From: Actinomycetota bacterium
GTDB taxonomy: Bacteria > Actinomycetota > Acidimicrobiia > Acidimicrobiales > Microtrichaceae
Assembly: GCA_009700815.1 (NCBI GenBank)
Contig: WLLG01000074.1
Location: 1-8,356 of the forward strand
DNA: 8,356 bases
Reading direction: 5' to 3'
In this document: piece after piece, positions 1-4,946 of the stretch
Position numbering within the stretch: the stretch's first letter is position 1
Layout: each line of letters starts with the position of its first letter
Notes under the pieces: generated by a model
The model's database searches: none
The model's input: only the letters and a program-made list of their open reading frames with translations
What the model was told of the DNA's origin: nothing
Made by a program: the position numbers and the translations under genes

Positions 1-501
1 TGGGATTTTCCCATGACCTTGGCAATTGCGGGTGCTACTGGCAATGAGATCCGTTGGCTTGGTAAGTCGCAGATGTTCGTGCCGGTCATTGCACCCATCT
101 TCCGTTGGCTCGGAGGCACCTCGGTCGAGCGCTCAAGTGCTCACGGACTTGTGGGCGACTTGGTGGCCGAGTTTGGCCGGCGCTCAGAGTTGATTTTGGT
201 AGTTCCAGCCGAGGCAACTCGCAGTCCCGTTGAATATTGGAAGTCGGGCTTCTACCAAATTGCAATGCAGGCACAAGTACCGATCGTCTGCGCCTTTGTA
301 GATAAAAAGACTCGAACCGGTGGCTACGGTCCTCTGATTATGCCAACTGGCGATCAGACAAAAGACATGGACCTGATCCGCGCCTTCTACGCAGACAAAT
401 CAGGCATCAAGCCAAACCGGTTCAACACGCCGCGTCTACGTGAAGAAGACGCTCTAGCCGCAGGCTCAGTAACACCCGAAGACTCCTCAAGTACTGACTA
501 A
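1..501 (+). CDS. 1-acyl-sn-glycerol-3-phosphate acyltransferase-like protein (PlsC superfamily), 5' end cut by window
   Basis: This is a membrane-associated acyltransferase that would move an acyl chain from acyl-ACP or acyl-CoA onto a lysophospholipid or related acceptor. The frame is open to base 1 and begins Trp-Asp-Phe-Pro. In this family that is the end of the HxxxxD catalytic block (usually HTSNWDFP), so the His lies just outside the window and the real start is upstream of base 1; the ATG at 13 is internal. Visible family blocks are WLGKSQMF, GGTSVERS, the acyl-donor block read as PAEATRS, then EYWKSGFYQIA and a C-terminal PTGDQTKDMDLIRAFY block. The usual PEGTR is PAEATR here: the Glu, Thr and Arg are kept and the Gly is Ala. 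The last about 25 residues are a polar tail. It converges with another PlsC-type gene after an 11-bp gap. Family is confident; the exact acceptor is not known. Confidence 0.85.
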   Translation, partial: WDFPMTLAIAGATGNEIRWLGKSQMFVPVIAPIFRWLGGTSVERSSAHGLVGDLVAEFGRRSELILVVPAEATRSPVEYWKSGFYQIAMQAQVPIVCAFVDKKTRTGGYGPLIMPTGDQTKDMDLIRAFYADKSGIKPNRFNTPRLREEDALAAGSVTPEDSSSTD

Positions 502-512
502 AGCCCGACTCG

Positions 513-1268
513 TCAGAGTTCGCCGAAGTCACGGCCCATCTCTTTGAGTTCCGTCATGATTCTTGATCGTGTCTGCTCTCGAAGGCCAGCAACGTCGTCT
601 AGATCCATGCCATCAGTGCTGATCGGCTCCAGCACACGAAGCTGAGCTACGGACTTCCCAAAGCGCCAATCATGCGGACGCAGGGCAGTCGAGGTACCAA
701 AAACGGCTATCGGTAAGATCGGTACGCCGGACTCTATTGCCAAGCGAAATGCTCCGTCTTTGAACGGCAACAGGTCACCAGTAGTGGAGCGCGTGCCCTC
801 GGGGAAGATCATGACCGAGACATGGTCGTCGAGTCGGAGGGCGCACTGCCGCATTGCCTCGGCGGCACTTTTGGGGTCTTTGCGATCAAGCTCAATGTCT
901 TTTGCCATCTTCATCAGCCATCCAGCAACTGGAATTTTGAAATTCTCTTTCTTGGAGAGCCACTTCATCTCCCATGGAAGGTTGCTAATCAGCAAAATAT
1001 CAACAAATGACTCATGATTCGACACAACCACATAAGGATTCCGAGGATTTGCCGGGTACTCGCCACCGAGCCGAAAGGTCCACAGCGGATTGAGCTTTTG
1101 ATGCACCACGGTGATCTTGCGAAACAAGTAGCCGGTCCAATACCGAGATGGGTCAAAGGGTGCCGTGACAAGCCAGACCACAGCCATCGCGGGCAACAAC
1201 AGGGCGATGCCCAAACCAAACACAAACCAAGACCAAATCGACCACAAAGTCAGTGACAGGTTCTTCAT
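513..1268 (-). CDS. 1-acyl-sn-glycerol-3-phosphate acyltransferase (PlsC family)
   Basis: It is predicted to acylate lysophosphatidic acid to phosphatidic acid at the cytoplasmic membrane. Numbering from the GTG at 1280 (255 aa), residues 11-40 are a long hydrophobic segment (one or two helices). NHESFVD at 88-94 carries the catalytic His89 and Asp94, and FPEGTRS at 159-165 is the acyl-donor/phosphate block. LPIAVFGT at 189-196 matches the later conserved strand. Length is normal for PlsC. Two starts are possible: GTG at 1280, where an AGGGA directly abuts the codon, or ATG at 1268 (residue 5), with GGGAG 11 nt upstream. I chose ATG because the spacing is better and only four residues are lost. 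The stop lies 11 bp from the convergent acyltransferase gene. No promoter was recognised upstream. Confidence 0.88.
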   Translation of the reverse strand: MKNLSLTLWSIWSWFVFGLGIALLLPAMAVVWLVTAPFDPSRYWTGYLFRKITVVHQKLNPLWTFRLGGEYPANPRNPYVVVSNHESFVDILLISNLPWEMKWLSKKENFKIPVAGWLMKMAKDIELDRKDPKSAAEAMRQCALRLDDHVSVMIFPEGTRSTTGDLLPFKDGAFRLAIESGVPILPIAVFGTSTALRPHDWRFGKSVAQLRVLEPISTDGMDLDDVAGLREQTRSRIMTELKEMGRDFGEL

Positions 1269-1350
1269 AACTCTTTGCACTCCCTAGCTCAACGCTCTGC
1301 TCAGGATTTCCTCTCGAAGAAAAGTACCAGCATCGGCCGGCCTGATCGCT

Positions 1351-1365
1351 CACTAGCGGCTAGTG
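1351..1365. repeat. 15-bp perfect inverted repeat (7-bp arms, 1-bp centre)
   Basis: CACTAGC, a central G, then GCTAGTG. It sits in the 172-bp gap between the plsC-type gene (minus strand) and the PPOX gene (plus strand), directly against the first 18-bp tandem repeat unit. It could be a small operator or the edge of the repeat expansion; there is no direct evidence for either. Confidence 0.5.
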
Positions 1366-1455
1366 GAATACGCGCTGCTGGCGAAATGCGCGCTGCTGGC
1401 GGAATGCACTCTGCTGGCGAAATGCACTCTGCATCCGGAATACGCTCTGCCGATG
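1366..1455. repeat. Five imperfect 18-bp tandem repeats ahead of the PPOX gene
   Basis: Units start at 1366, 1384, 1402, 1420 and 1438. The pattern is (G/A)AA T(A/G)C (G/A)C(G/T) CTG followed by CTGGCG in the first three units and CATCCG or CCGATG in the last two. The period is six codons and the frame matches the downstream PPOX gene, so the array could be read from a GTG at 1363 as an EYALLA/KCALLA/ECTLLA/KCTLHP/EYALPM extension. The last unit contains the ATG at 1453 that is the more likely start. Divergence rises towards the gene. Function is unknown. Confidence 0.85.
1441..1446 (+). promoter_or_regulatory. Possible -10 hexamer for a leaderless PPOX transcript
   Basis: TACGCT lies 6 nt before the ATG at 1453, the spacing expected if transcription starts at the A of the start codon. 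No good -35 was found and the hexamer lies inside the last 18-bp repeat, so this is weak when taken alone. Confidence 0.3.
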
Positions 1456-1869
1456 GAACTGACCGCTGCACTCGAGTTCGCCGCACACCACAGCGAAACC
1501 CTGTTGACCACACTTCGCCGCGATGGCAGGCCGCAGCAATCAGTCGTGAACTATTTGCTCGACGGCAACACATTCACGATCTCCATCACTGATACGCGAG
1601 CAAAGACTCGCAACTTGCGCCGCGACCCACGCGCTGCGCTGTGGGTAGCCGGAAGCGGACCGTATGAGTGGGTGAGCTTCGATGGCACCGTCTCGCTCAG
1701 CCCCGTGGCCACCTCGCCTGATGATGCCACCTGCGATGCACTCGTCGATTACTACCGTCTTGCTGCAGGGGAACACGAGAACTGGGAGGAATACCGAGCA
1801 GCGATGGTCGCCGACGGTCGCCTTCTTGCCAGGTTCACGGCCACCTCCGCAACCGGAATGCTTTCGTAG
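1453..1869 (+). CDS. PPOX-class, probably F420-dependent, split-barrel protein (Rv1155-like)
   Basis: A 138-aa single-domain FMN/F420-binding split-barrel protein. It resembles Mycobacterium tuberculosis Rv1155 as I recall that sequence: LRRDGRPQ at 21-28, the long RAKTRNLRRDPRA block at 49-61, a strand ending FDGTV at 76-80, and AGEHENWEEYRAAMVADGR at 105-123. The first two blocks contribute to cofactor phosphate binding in this family. The expected role is F420H2-dependent reduction of a small molecule in the cytosol (Rv1155-type proteins bind F420 and one related group reduces biliverdin); the substrate here is not predictable. The ATG at 1453 gives the normal N-terminus. A GTG at 1363 would add 30 residues encoded by 18-bp repeats and has no ribosome site. 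It is convergent with soxR. Confidence 0.8.
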   Translation: MELTAALEFAAHHSETLLTTLRRDGRPQQSVVNYLLDGNTFTISITDTRAKTRNLRRDPRAALWVAGSGPYEWVSFDGTVSLSPVATSPDDATCDALVDYYRLAAGEHENWEEYRAAMVADGRLLARFTATSATGMLS

Positions 1870-1921
1870 TGAGCGTCTCATAGGCCTCGCAGAACTCAAC
1901 CGCAGCTACAGATGGGCTCAA

Positions 1922-2452
1922 TCAACGAGGCTTTGGTTGAGTCGTGCCCGGCATGAGTCGCCTTGCACCTGGGCCCTCCACGCTCAGTCGGTCAGCGGGG
2001 TTGACGATCTTGCACCGTTCGAAAGACAAGCAGCCGCAACCGATGCATGAGGTGAGGTCATCACGGAGCCGCTCAAGCAGGCCCATCCGGGCGTCAAGCA
2101 CTTCTCGCCACCCCTCTGCAAGCACCGCCCAGTCGGCCTCGTTCGGGGTTCGCTGCTGCGGCAGAGTTGAGAGCGCCTCACCTATCTCTGTCAGCGGGAT
2201 GCCAAGAGACTGCGAAGCGCGAATGAACGCAAGGCGCCGGAGCATCTCGCGACTGAACCTCCGCTGGTTCCCCTCGTTTCTCGTAGATGAGATCAGACCT
2301 TTTCTCTCATAAAAGTGGAGCGCAGAAACCGAGAGGCCGCTGCGGTCGGCCAACTGACCAACCGACCAGTCACGGAAGAGCTCTTCTCGAGTGGGTGCTC
2401 GGACACTTGGGGGCAGGGCGGCTTCTTTTGGCTGCACGGCTCTTTTGGGCAC
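1922..2452 (-). CDS. soxR: Redox-sensitive transcriptional activator SoxR (MerR family, [2Fe-2S])
   Basis: A 176-aa MerR-family activator. A polar N-terminal extension of about 28 residues is followed by the MerR winged helix: WSVGQLADRSGLSVSALHFYERKGLI at 29-54 and RNEGNQRRFSREMLRRL at 58-74. A dimerisation helix follows, then the SoxR iron-sulfur cluster site CIGCGCLSFERC with Cys136, 139, 141 and 147. This is the same C-x2-C-x-C-x5-C spacing as E. coli SoxR, as is the closing GPGARRL. Oxidation of the cluster would switch on the divergent promoter. The start is GTG at 2452; no Shine-Dalgarno precedes it, but a TAGATT hexamer lies 6 nt upstream, so the message is probably leaderless. The perfect SoxR box at 2473-2490 lies next to its start, so autoregulation is also possible. 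Confidence 0.95.
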   Translation of the reverse strand: MPKRAVQPKEAALPPSVRAPTREELFRDWSVGQLADRSGLSVSALHFYERKGLISSTRNEGNQRRFSREMLRRLAFIRASQSLGIPLTEIGEALSTLPQQRTPNEADWAVLAEGWREVLDARMGLLERLRDDLTSCIGCGCLSFERCKIVNPADRLSVEGPGARRLMPGTTQPKPR

Positions 2453-2458
2453 CGGGCG

Positions 2459-2464
2459 AATCTA
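2459..2464 (-). promoter_or_regulatory. soxR -10 hexamer, leaderless layout
   Basis: On the minus strand TAGATT is followed by six bases (CGCCCG) and then the GTG start of soxR. A weak -35 (TCAACT, 18-bp spacer) falls inside the SoxR box, so SoxR binding could affect both promoters. Confidence 0.5.
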
Positions 2465-2468
2465 GCAT

Positions 2469-2499
2469 TTGACCTCAACTTAAGTTGAGGTATCAGAGT
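2469..2499 (+). promoter_or_regulatory. SoxR-activated promoter with 18-bp SoxR box
   Basis: The -35 TTGACC (2469-2474) and the -10-like CAGAGT (2494-2499) are separated by 19 bp, the overlong spacer typical of MerR-family promoters. Between them, and overlapping the -35, is a perfect palindrome at 2473-2490: CCTCAACTT then AAGTTGAGG. The E. coli soxS box is CCTCAAGTT then AACTTGAGG, in the same place relative to its -35 and -10. It points at the operon starting at 2554, giving a leader of roughly 50 nt. Confidence 0.9.
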
Positions 2500-2540
2500 A
2501 TGTCGGCTGGGCGGAAGGACCGTGCCGGCCACTCAGACGT

Positions 2541-2545
2541 AGGAG
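2541..2545 (+). promoter_or_regulatory. Ribosome binding site deciding the start at 2554
   Basis: AGGAG, 8 nt before the ATG at 2554. The open frame runs further upstream, through the SoxR promoter itself, so this site fixes the start of the small first gene. Confidence 0.75.
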
Positions 2546-2553
2546 CAACAGCA

Positions 2554-2856
2554 ATGGCAACGTTCATGGTGATCTGCACATTTCGAGAGGGCACGGACAT
2601 GACAGAGGTCTTTGCCACTGTCGCAGAGGAACAGGCTCAGGCTGCTGCACTAGTCGCAGATGGTCGTGTGGGGTCTATCTACCTAGCTATGGCCCGAGGA
2701 ACCGTCTTTATTGAGACGTTTGCCGAGGACCCACAAGAGGCCGTTGCCACGATCAAGACACTACCCATGGCCGCCTGGTGGGACCTTGATGTCTTCGCAG
2801 TCAACGCTCCCCCCGAAGCCGGAGACGCAGCAGGAGCAGCAGGGGACGCGTCATGA
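2554..2856 (+). CDS. Muconolactone-isomerase-like small protein (dimeric alpha/beta-barrel fold)
   Basis: A 100-aa cytosolic protein, first gene of the SoxR-controlled pair. The pattern is that of muconolactone delta-isomerase-like proteins: an opening strand FMVICTF (4-10), a helix with a run of Glu/Ala/Gln, LVADGRVGSIYLAMARGTVFIETFAED (33-59) and a closing LPMAAWWDLDVFAV (70-83), which corresponds to the SLPLFPYMDIEV end of the isomerases. The last 17 residues are a low-complexity Ala/Gly/Asp tail absent from the family core. It is unlikely to act in beta-ketoadipate metabolism here, since no such genes are nearby. A role in handling a redox-active small molecule, with the downstream PPOX protein, is inferred from the SoxR box only. 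The stop overlaps the next start (ATGA at 2853-2856), so the two are translationally coupled. Confidence 0.65.
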   Translation: MATFMVICTFREGTDMTEVFATVAEEQAQAAALVADGRVGSIYLAMARGTVFIETFAEDPQEAVATIKTLPMAAWWDLDVFAVNAPPEAGDAAGAAGDAS

Positions 2857-3278
2857 GCGCCTTCACCGAAGCGGAACTGGCGTATTTGAATTCACAGCCG
2901 CTGATGCGTTTCGCCACCGCATCACTCTCAGGCAAGCCTGATGTGGCACCAGTGATCTTTGAAGTTGAAGGCGACGAGATTGTCACCGCTGGGTTCGATA
3001 TCACCCACACGGTTCGCTACCGAAATATCGAGAACAACCCGCGTGCCACGCTGGTCATCGATGACCTAGCAACTGCTGATCCGTGGTCTCCACGCGGGGT
3101 CAAAATCACCGGCACAGCGAAAATCGAGCAGGTTAACGGTGCCCCGCGATTTCGCATTACTCCCGAGGTGATCATCAGTTGGGCAGTGAACGACACCACG
3201 CCGGGTATCCCAAAAATGGAACGTCGCGAAGTCCCTCACAGCACAGTCCCTCGAAGCACAGTCCCTCTCAGCGAGTAA
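2853..3278 (+). CDS. PPOX-class F420-dependent oxidoreductase family protein (split barrel)
   Basis: A 141-aa split-barrel protein, second gene of the SoxR-controlled pair. Family blocks: FTEAELAYLNSQPLMRFAT at 4-22, GKPDVAPVIF at 27-36, then YRNIENNPRATLVIDDLA at 56-73, WSPRGVKITGTA at 78-89 and RITPEVIISW at 101-110. This fits the actinobacterial PPOX group that includes the MSMEG_5819-type proteins and would bind F420 or FMN; the substrate is unknown. The natural core ends near residue 112. The following tail ends in three five-residue repeats (VPHST, VPRST, VPLSE) encoded by 15-bp DNA repeats, so the C-terminus may be a recent expansion. It starts inside the stop of the upstream gene by a 4-bp overlap. 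Confidence 0.82.
   Translation: MSAFTEAELAYLNSQPLMRFATASLSGKPDVAPVIFEVEGDEIVTAGFDITHTVRYRNIENNPRATLVIDDLATADPWSPRGVKITGTAKIEQVNGAPRFRITPEVIISWAVNDTTPGIPKMERREVPHSTVPRSTVPLSE
3231..3275 (+). repeat. Three 15-bp tandem repeats at the 3' end of the second PPOX gene
   Basis: Units GTCCCTCACAGCACA (3231-3245), GTCCCTCGAAGCACA (3246-3260) and GTCCCTCTCAGCGAG (3261-3275), ending directly at the TAA stop (3276-3278). The period is five codons, so copy-number change keeps the frame. Confidence 0.9.
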
Positions 3279-3303
3279 GCGTGGGCGAGGCGGCCAGCGG
3301 AGT

Positions 3304-3343
3304 TCAGCCCTTGGGTGACCAGCGGTAGACGTTTGTCTACCGG
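3304..3343 (-). repeat. GNAT-gene-tail repeat, copy A (orphan, decayed)
   Basis: Read on the minus strand this encodes R-stop-TNVYRWSPKG-stop, matching the C-terminus of the GNAT protein encoded at 5910-6347 (RETNVYRFQRKG) and copy B. The Glu codon has become TAG. The strongest core, 3321-3338, matches copy C at 17 of 18 bases, and copies A and B agree at 33 of 40 bases. No acetyltransferase sequence continues upstream of the tail. The core holds a palindrome, CGGTAGAC/GTCTACCG with a 4-base loop (3323-3342). It could also serve as a weak bidirectional terminator between the convergent PPOX and hepT genes, though no T-run follows. Confidence 0.75.
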
Positions 3344-3371
3344 AGAAAGTTGAACTTGAAAGGGGCCAGAA

Positions 3372-3695
3372 TCAACCGGCGCCAAGATCGCGCACTAGGT
3401 CAGGGACTGCCGCCGTGGCAATCCTCCAGACCTGATCGACATCGACCCGGTGGTAGTGGTGCGCAAGCAAGATCCGAAGCGCGACCACATCGCTCCATGG
3501 CACGTCCGCGTGGGCGGCGGTGAACTCCTCGGAAAGCTGGTTGCTCGCCTCGCCAATTATCTCGAGCAGACGCTCAGCTGCACGCACTCTGAGCGGACTA
3601 GACACAAACTCTGCGTGGCCCACTTCGACGGCGGCAGCCAGTTCTCGGGCAGCGTCAAGGATGTCGGCGATACGATCGGCATCGCCGCGGCTCAC
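3372..3695 (-). CDS. hepT: HepT-like toxin of a HepT/MntA toxin-antitoxin pair (DUF86)
   Basis: A 107-aa, all-helical HEPN-family ribonuclease toxin. The RX4HXY active-site motif is present as RILLAHHY, with Arg74, His79 and Tyr81; this Tyr is the residue that MntA-type partners adenylylate to silence the toxin. Other family features are the N-terminal helix with DADRIADILDAA (5-16) and ERLLEIIGEASNQL (41-54). The Asn that commonly follows the motif Arg is Ile here. It starts with GTG, overlapping the TGA of mntA by 4 bp (GTGA), so toxin output is coupled to antitoxin translation. It lies in the GC-rich block between GNAT-tail copies A and B. Confidence 0.85.
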   Translation of the reverse strand: MSRGDADRIADILDAARELAAAVEVGHAEFVSSPLRVRAAERLLEIIGEASNQLSEEFTAAHADVPWSDVVALRILLAHHYHRVDVDQVWRIATAAVPDLVRDLGAG

Positions 3696-3982
3696 AGCAG
3701 CACTGCCTCACGGCGGATGTGCTCGTCGCGGTCCTTCAGCCCGCCGGAAGACACGACGTCAACCTGCACTCCGAGCAGCCCCTCGAGTTCCTCGCTGATG
3801 TGCAGGAGGTCGAACAGTGAGCTGTCGGCCTCGAACTCGACTAAAAAGTCGATGTCGCTGCGAGGACCGTCGTCACCGCGCGCGACCGAGCCGAAGACCG
3901 CGACTGTGCGCCCCTTGTGCCGACGGACGACCTCGGTGATCTCATCACGCTTCGACTCGACAAGTTCCCGAAGCGGACTCAT
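3692..3982 (-). CDS. mntA: MntA-like antitoxin, minimal nucleotidyltransferase
   Basis: A 96-aa nucleotidyltransferase-fold protein. The signature GSX10DXD is intact: Gly31-Ser32, then Asp43 and Asp45 in GSVARGDDGPRSDIDFLVEF (31-50). These residues bind the nucleotide triphosphate and metal. Proteins of this type neutralise HepT by adding AMP units to the toxin's active-site Tyr; that chemistry is known for the family and inferred here. It is the first gene of the pair, with hepT following through a GTGA overlap. The ATG at 3982 has no clear Shine-Dalgarno, but TAGCCT ends 6 nt before it, so it may be leaderless. About 70 bp upstream lies GNAT-tail copy B, which marks the block's other edge. 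Confidence 0.88.
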   Translation of the reverse strand: MSPLRELVESKRDEITEVVRRHKGRTVAVFGSVARGDDGPRSDIDFLVEFEADSSLFDLLHISEELEGLLGVQVDVVSSGGLKDRDEHIRREAVLL

Positions 3983-3988
3983 TGTGAA

Positions 3989-3994
3989 AGGCTA
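3989..3994 (-). promoter_or_regulatory. Possible mntA -10 hexamer, leaderless layout
   Basis: Minus-strand TAGCCT, six bases (TTCACA), then the ATG. A partial -35 (TCGACG) sits 18 bp upstream. Moderate support, mainly because the same spacing recurs at other starts in this window. Confidence 0.35.
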
Positions 3995-4053
3995 CCCCGA
4001 GGTGACCAAGAGCGTCGACGGGAATTCCGCTTCTTTCCCTGAACTGCGGTCCT

Positions 4054-4093
4054 TCAGCCTTTCGGTGACCAGCGGTACACATTCGTCTCCCTG
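4054..4093 (-). repeat. GNAT-gene-tail repeat, copy B (orphan)
   Basis: The minus strand encodes FFRETNVYRWSPKG-stop, the same ending as copy A and close to that of the full GNAT gene (copy C). Core 4071-4088 differs from copy C at 2 of 18 bases. Upstream of the tail the frame is open, but no GNAT sequence (such as the LYRRLGF block) is present. It separates the mntA-hepT block from the ridA/CGNR/DUF1272 block. The distance from the TGA to the core is 17 bases in all three copies. Confidence 0.75.
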
Positions 4094-4120
4094 AAAAAGG
4101 TGGAAGCGCTGTTCCAGCGG

Positions 4121-4357
4121 TCAGGGGCATGCATGGGAGGCCGGTGCGCGTTCCGTCGACGCCGGAAAGCCCACGAGCAGCGCCGCGTCACGAGACGGAC
4201 GCTGCACCAGCGACCCACCGCAGTTGGGGCATGCGCCACCGAGGTGCTCGGCGCAGTCTTCGCACCAGGTGCACTCGAACGAGCAGATGAGGGCGTCGGT
4301 ACCAGATGGGTCGAGATCGCAGTCGCAGCACTCGCAGTTTGGCTTCATGCTCAGCAT
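4121..4357 (-). CDS. DUF1272-type Cys-rich zinc-ribbon protein
   Basis: A 78-aa protein whose first about 55 residues match the DUF1272 family: MLSMKPNCECCDCDLDPSG at the start, LICSFECTWCEDCAEH at 23-38 and GGACPNCGGSLVQRP at 40-54. Cys8, 10, 11, 13, 25, 29, 32, 35, 43 and 46 and His38 are the available metal ligands, probably for two zinc ions. The biochemical role of the family is not known. A further 23 residues after the core look unrelated to the family. The ATG at 4357 is fixed by a good ribosome site, GAGAGGA, 5 nt upstream, which overlaps the stop of the CGNR gene. It is the last gene of the ridA-CGNR-DUF1272 operon. Confidence 0.85.
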   Translation of the reverse strand: MLSMKPNCECCDCDLDPSGTDALICSFECTWCEDCAEHLGGACPNCGGSLVQRPSRDAALLVGFPASTERAPASHACP

Positions 4358-4362
4358 GTCGG

Positions 4363-4369
4363 TCCTCTC
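4363..4369 (-). promoter_or_regulatory. Ribosome binding site of the DUF1272 gene, overlapping the upstream stop
   Basis: Minus-strand GAGAGGA, 5 nt from the ATG at 4357. The stop codon of the CGNR gene forms the sequence TGAGAGGA with it, suggesting coupled re-initiation. Confidence 0.7.
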
Positions 4370-4946
4370 AGGTGTTGGGTTTCTTGACGGCAAGGCGCCG
4401 GCGATAGGTCGTGGTGTTGACCCGGTTCCCGCACCGCTCGGTGGAGCACCAGCGGCGAGTCCCAGGACGCGAGGAGTCGTAGAACACGAGTGAGCAGCCC
4501 GGTCCCTCGCACACACGAAGCCGACCATCGGCGGAAGCCAGAAGCTCCACGGCGTCGAGAGCGACTACTGCCAGTGCGCATTCCACCTCCGCTCCTGGCC
4601 GAAGGTGCGACGTTGCACCCGCATGCCCCACCAGCGAGCGAAACGGCGCTGGCCGGGCAGCGAAGTCGTTAATGGTCTCCCGGACCCCACGGACGACGTC
4701 CTCGCCGGCGAGGCTAGACGTGGCCCCGGCGTAAATCGCCTCCCGCAGTTCGACCGCCGACGCCAGGTCGGGTGCGGTCAGCGGTTCGCGGACAGGCGCA
4801 ACTGCCTCGGTGATCCAACGACCAAGATCGCTCGGGGCTGCGAGCAGTTCGGTCGGAGCAACGGACCGGTATCGGAGCGTCCAAGTGAGATCGAGCGACA
4901 GACGGCCGCCAAACTGGAAGTCGAGTTCGTTGGCCGCCATCCTCAC
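4368..4946 (-). CDS. ABATE-domain / CGNR zinc-finger putative transcription regulator
   Basis: A 192-aa protein with the ABATE (stress-related) N-terminal domain, for example FGGRLSLDLTWTLRYR at 12-27 and LREAIYAGA at 67-75. A C-terminal CGNR zinc finger follows: CEGPGC with Cys146 and Cys151, then WCSTERCGNRVNTTTYRRR with Cys167 and Cys172. Proteins of this build are treated as DNA-binding regulators; targets are unknown. It is in an operon between ridA and DUF1272. Its GTG start at 4946 overlaps the ridA stop by 4 bp (GTGA); an ATG two codons later (4940) is the alternative. Being the only regulator in the block, it is the best candidate to bind the inverted repeats in front of ridA, but that is inference. 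Confidence 0.85.
   Translation of the reverse strand: MRMAANELDFQFGGRLSLDLTWTLRYRSVAPTELLAAPSDLGRWITEAVAPVREPLTAPDLASAVELREAIYAGATSSLAGEDVVRGVRETINDFAARPAPFRSLVGHAGATSHLRPGAEVECALAVVALDAVELLASADGRLRVCEGPGCSLVFYDSSRPGTRRWCSTERCGNRVNTTTYRRRLAVKKPNT

Noticed and set aside
493..525. CTGAC/GTCAG arms between the convergent acyltransferase genes as a terminator
   Set aside because: The arms are only 5 bp with a long loop and no T-run.
1366..1455. CRISPR-like array of five repeats
   Set aside because: Units are 18 bp, directly adjacent with no spacers, and in frame with a gene.
1917..1941. Hairpin CTCAATC/GGTTGAG at the soxR stop as a terminator
   Set aside because: The stem is only 7 bp with one G-U pair, the loop is 11 nt and no T-run follows.
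3450..4094. 214-aa open frame on the plus strand
   Set aside because: It is antisense to hepT and mntA, both of which have intact catalytic motifs; its composition (Ser/Thr/Arg-rich) is typical of a reverse-frame shadow.
4054..4239. A 61-aa gene ending in RETNVYRWSPKG
   Set aside because: Only the tail (from about 4093 down) resembles a protein family; the rest overlaps the DUF1272 gene out of frame and lacks GNAT blocks. It was kept as a repeat, not a gene.
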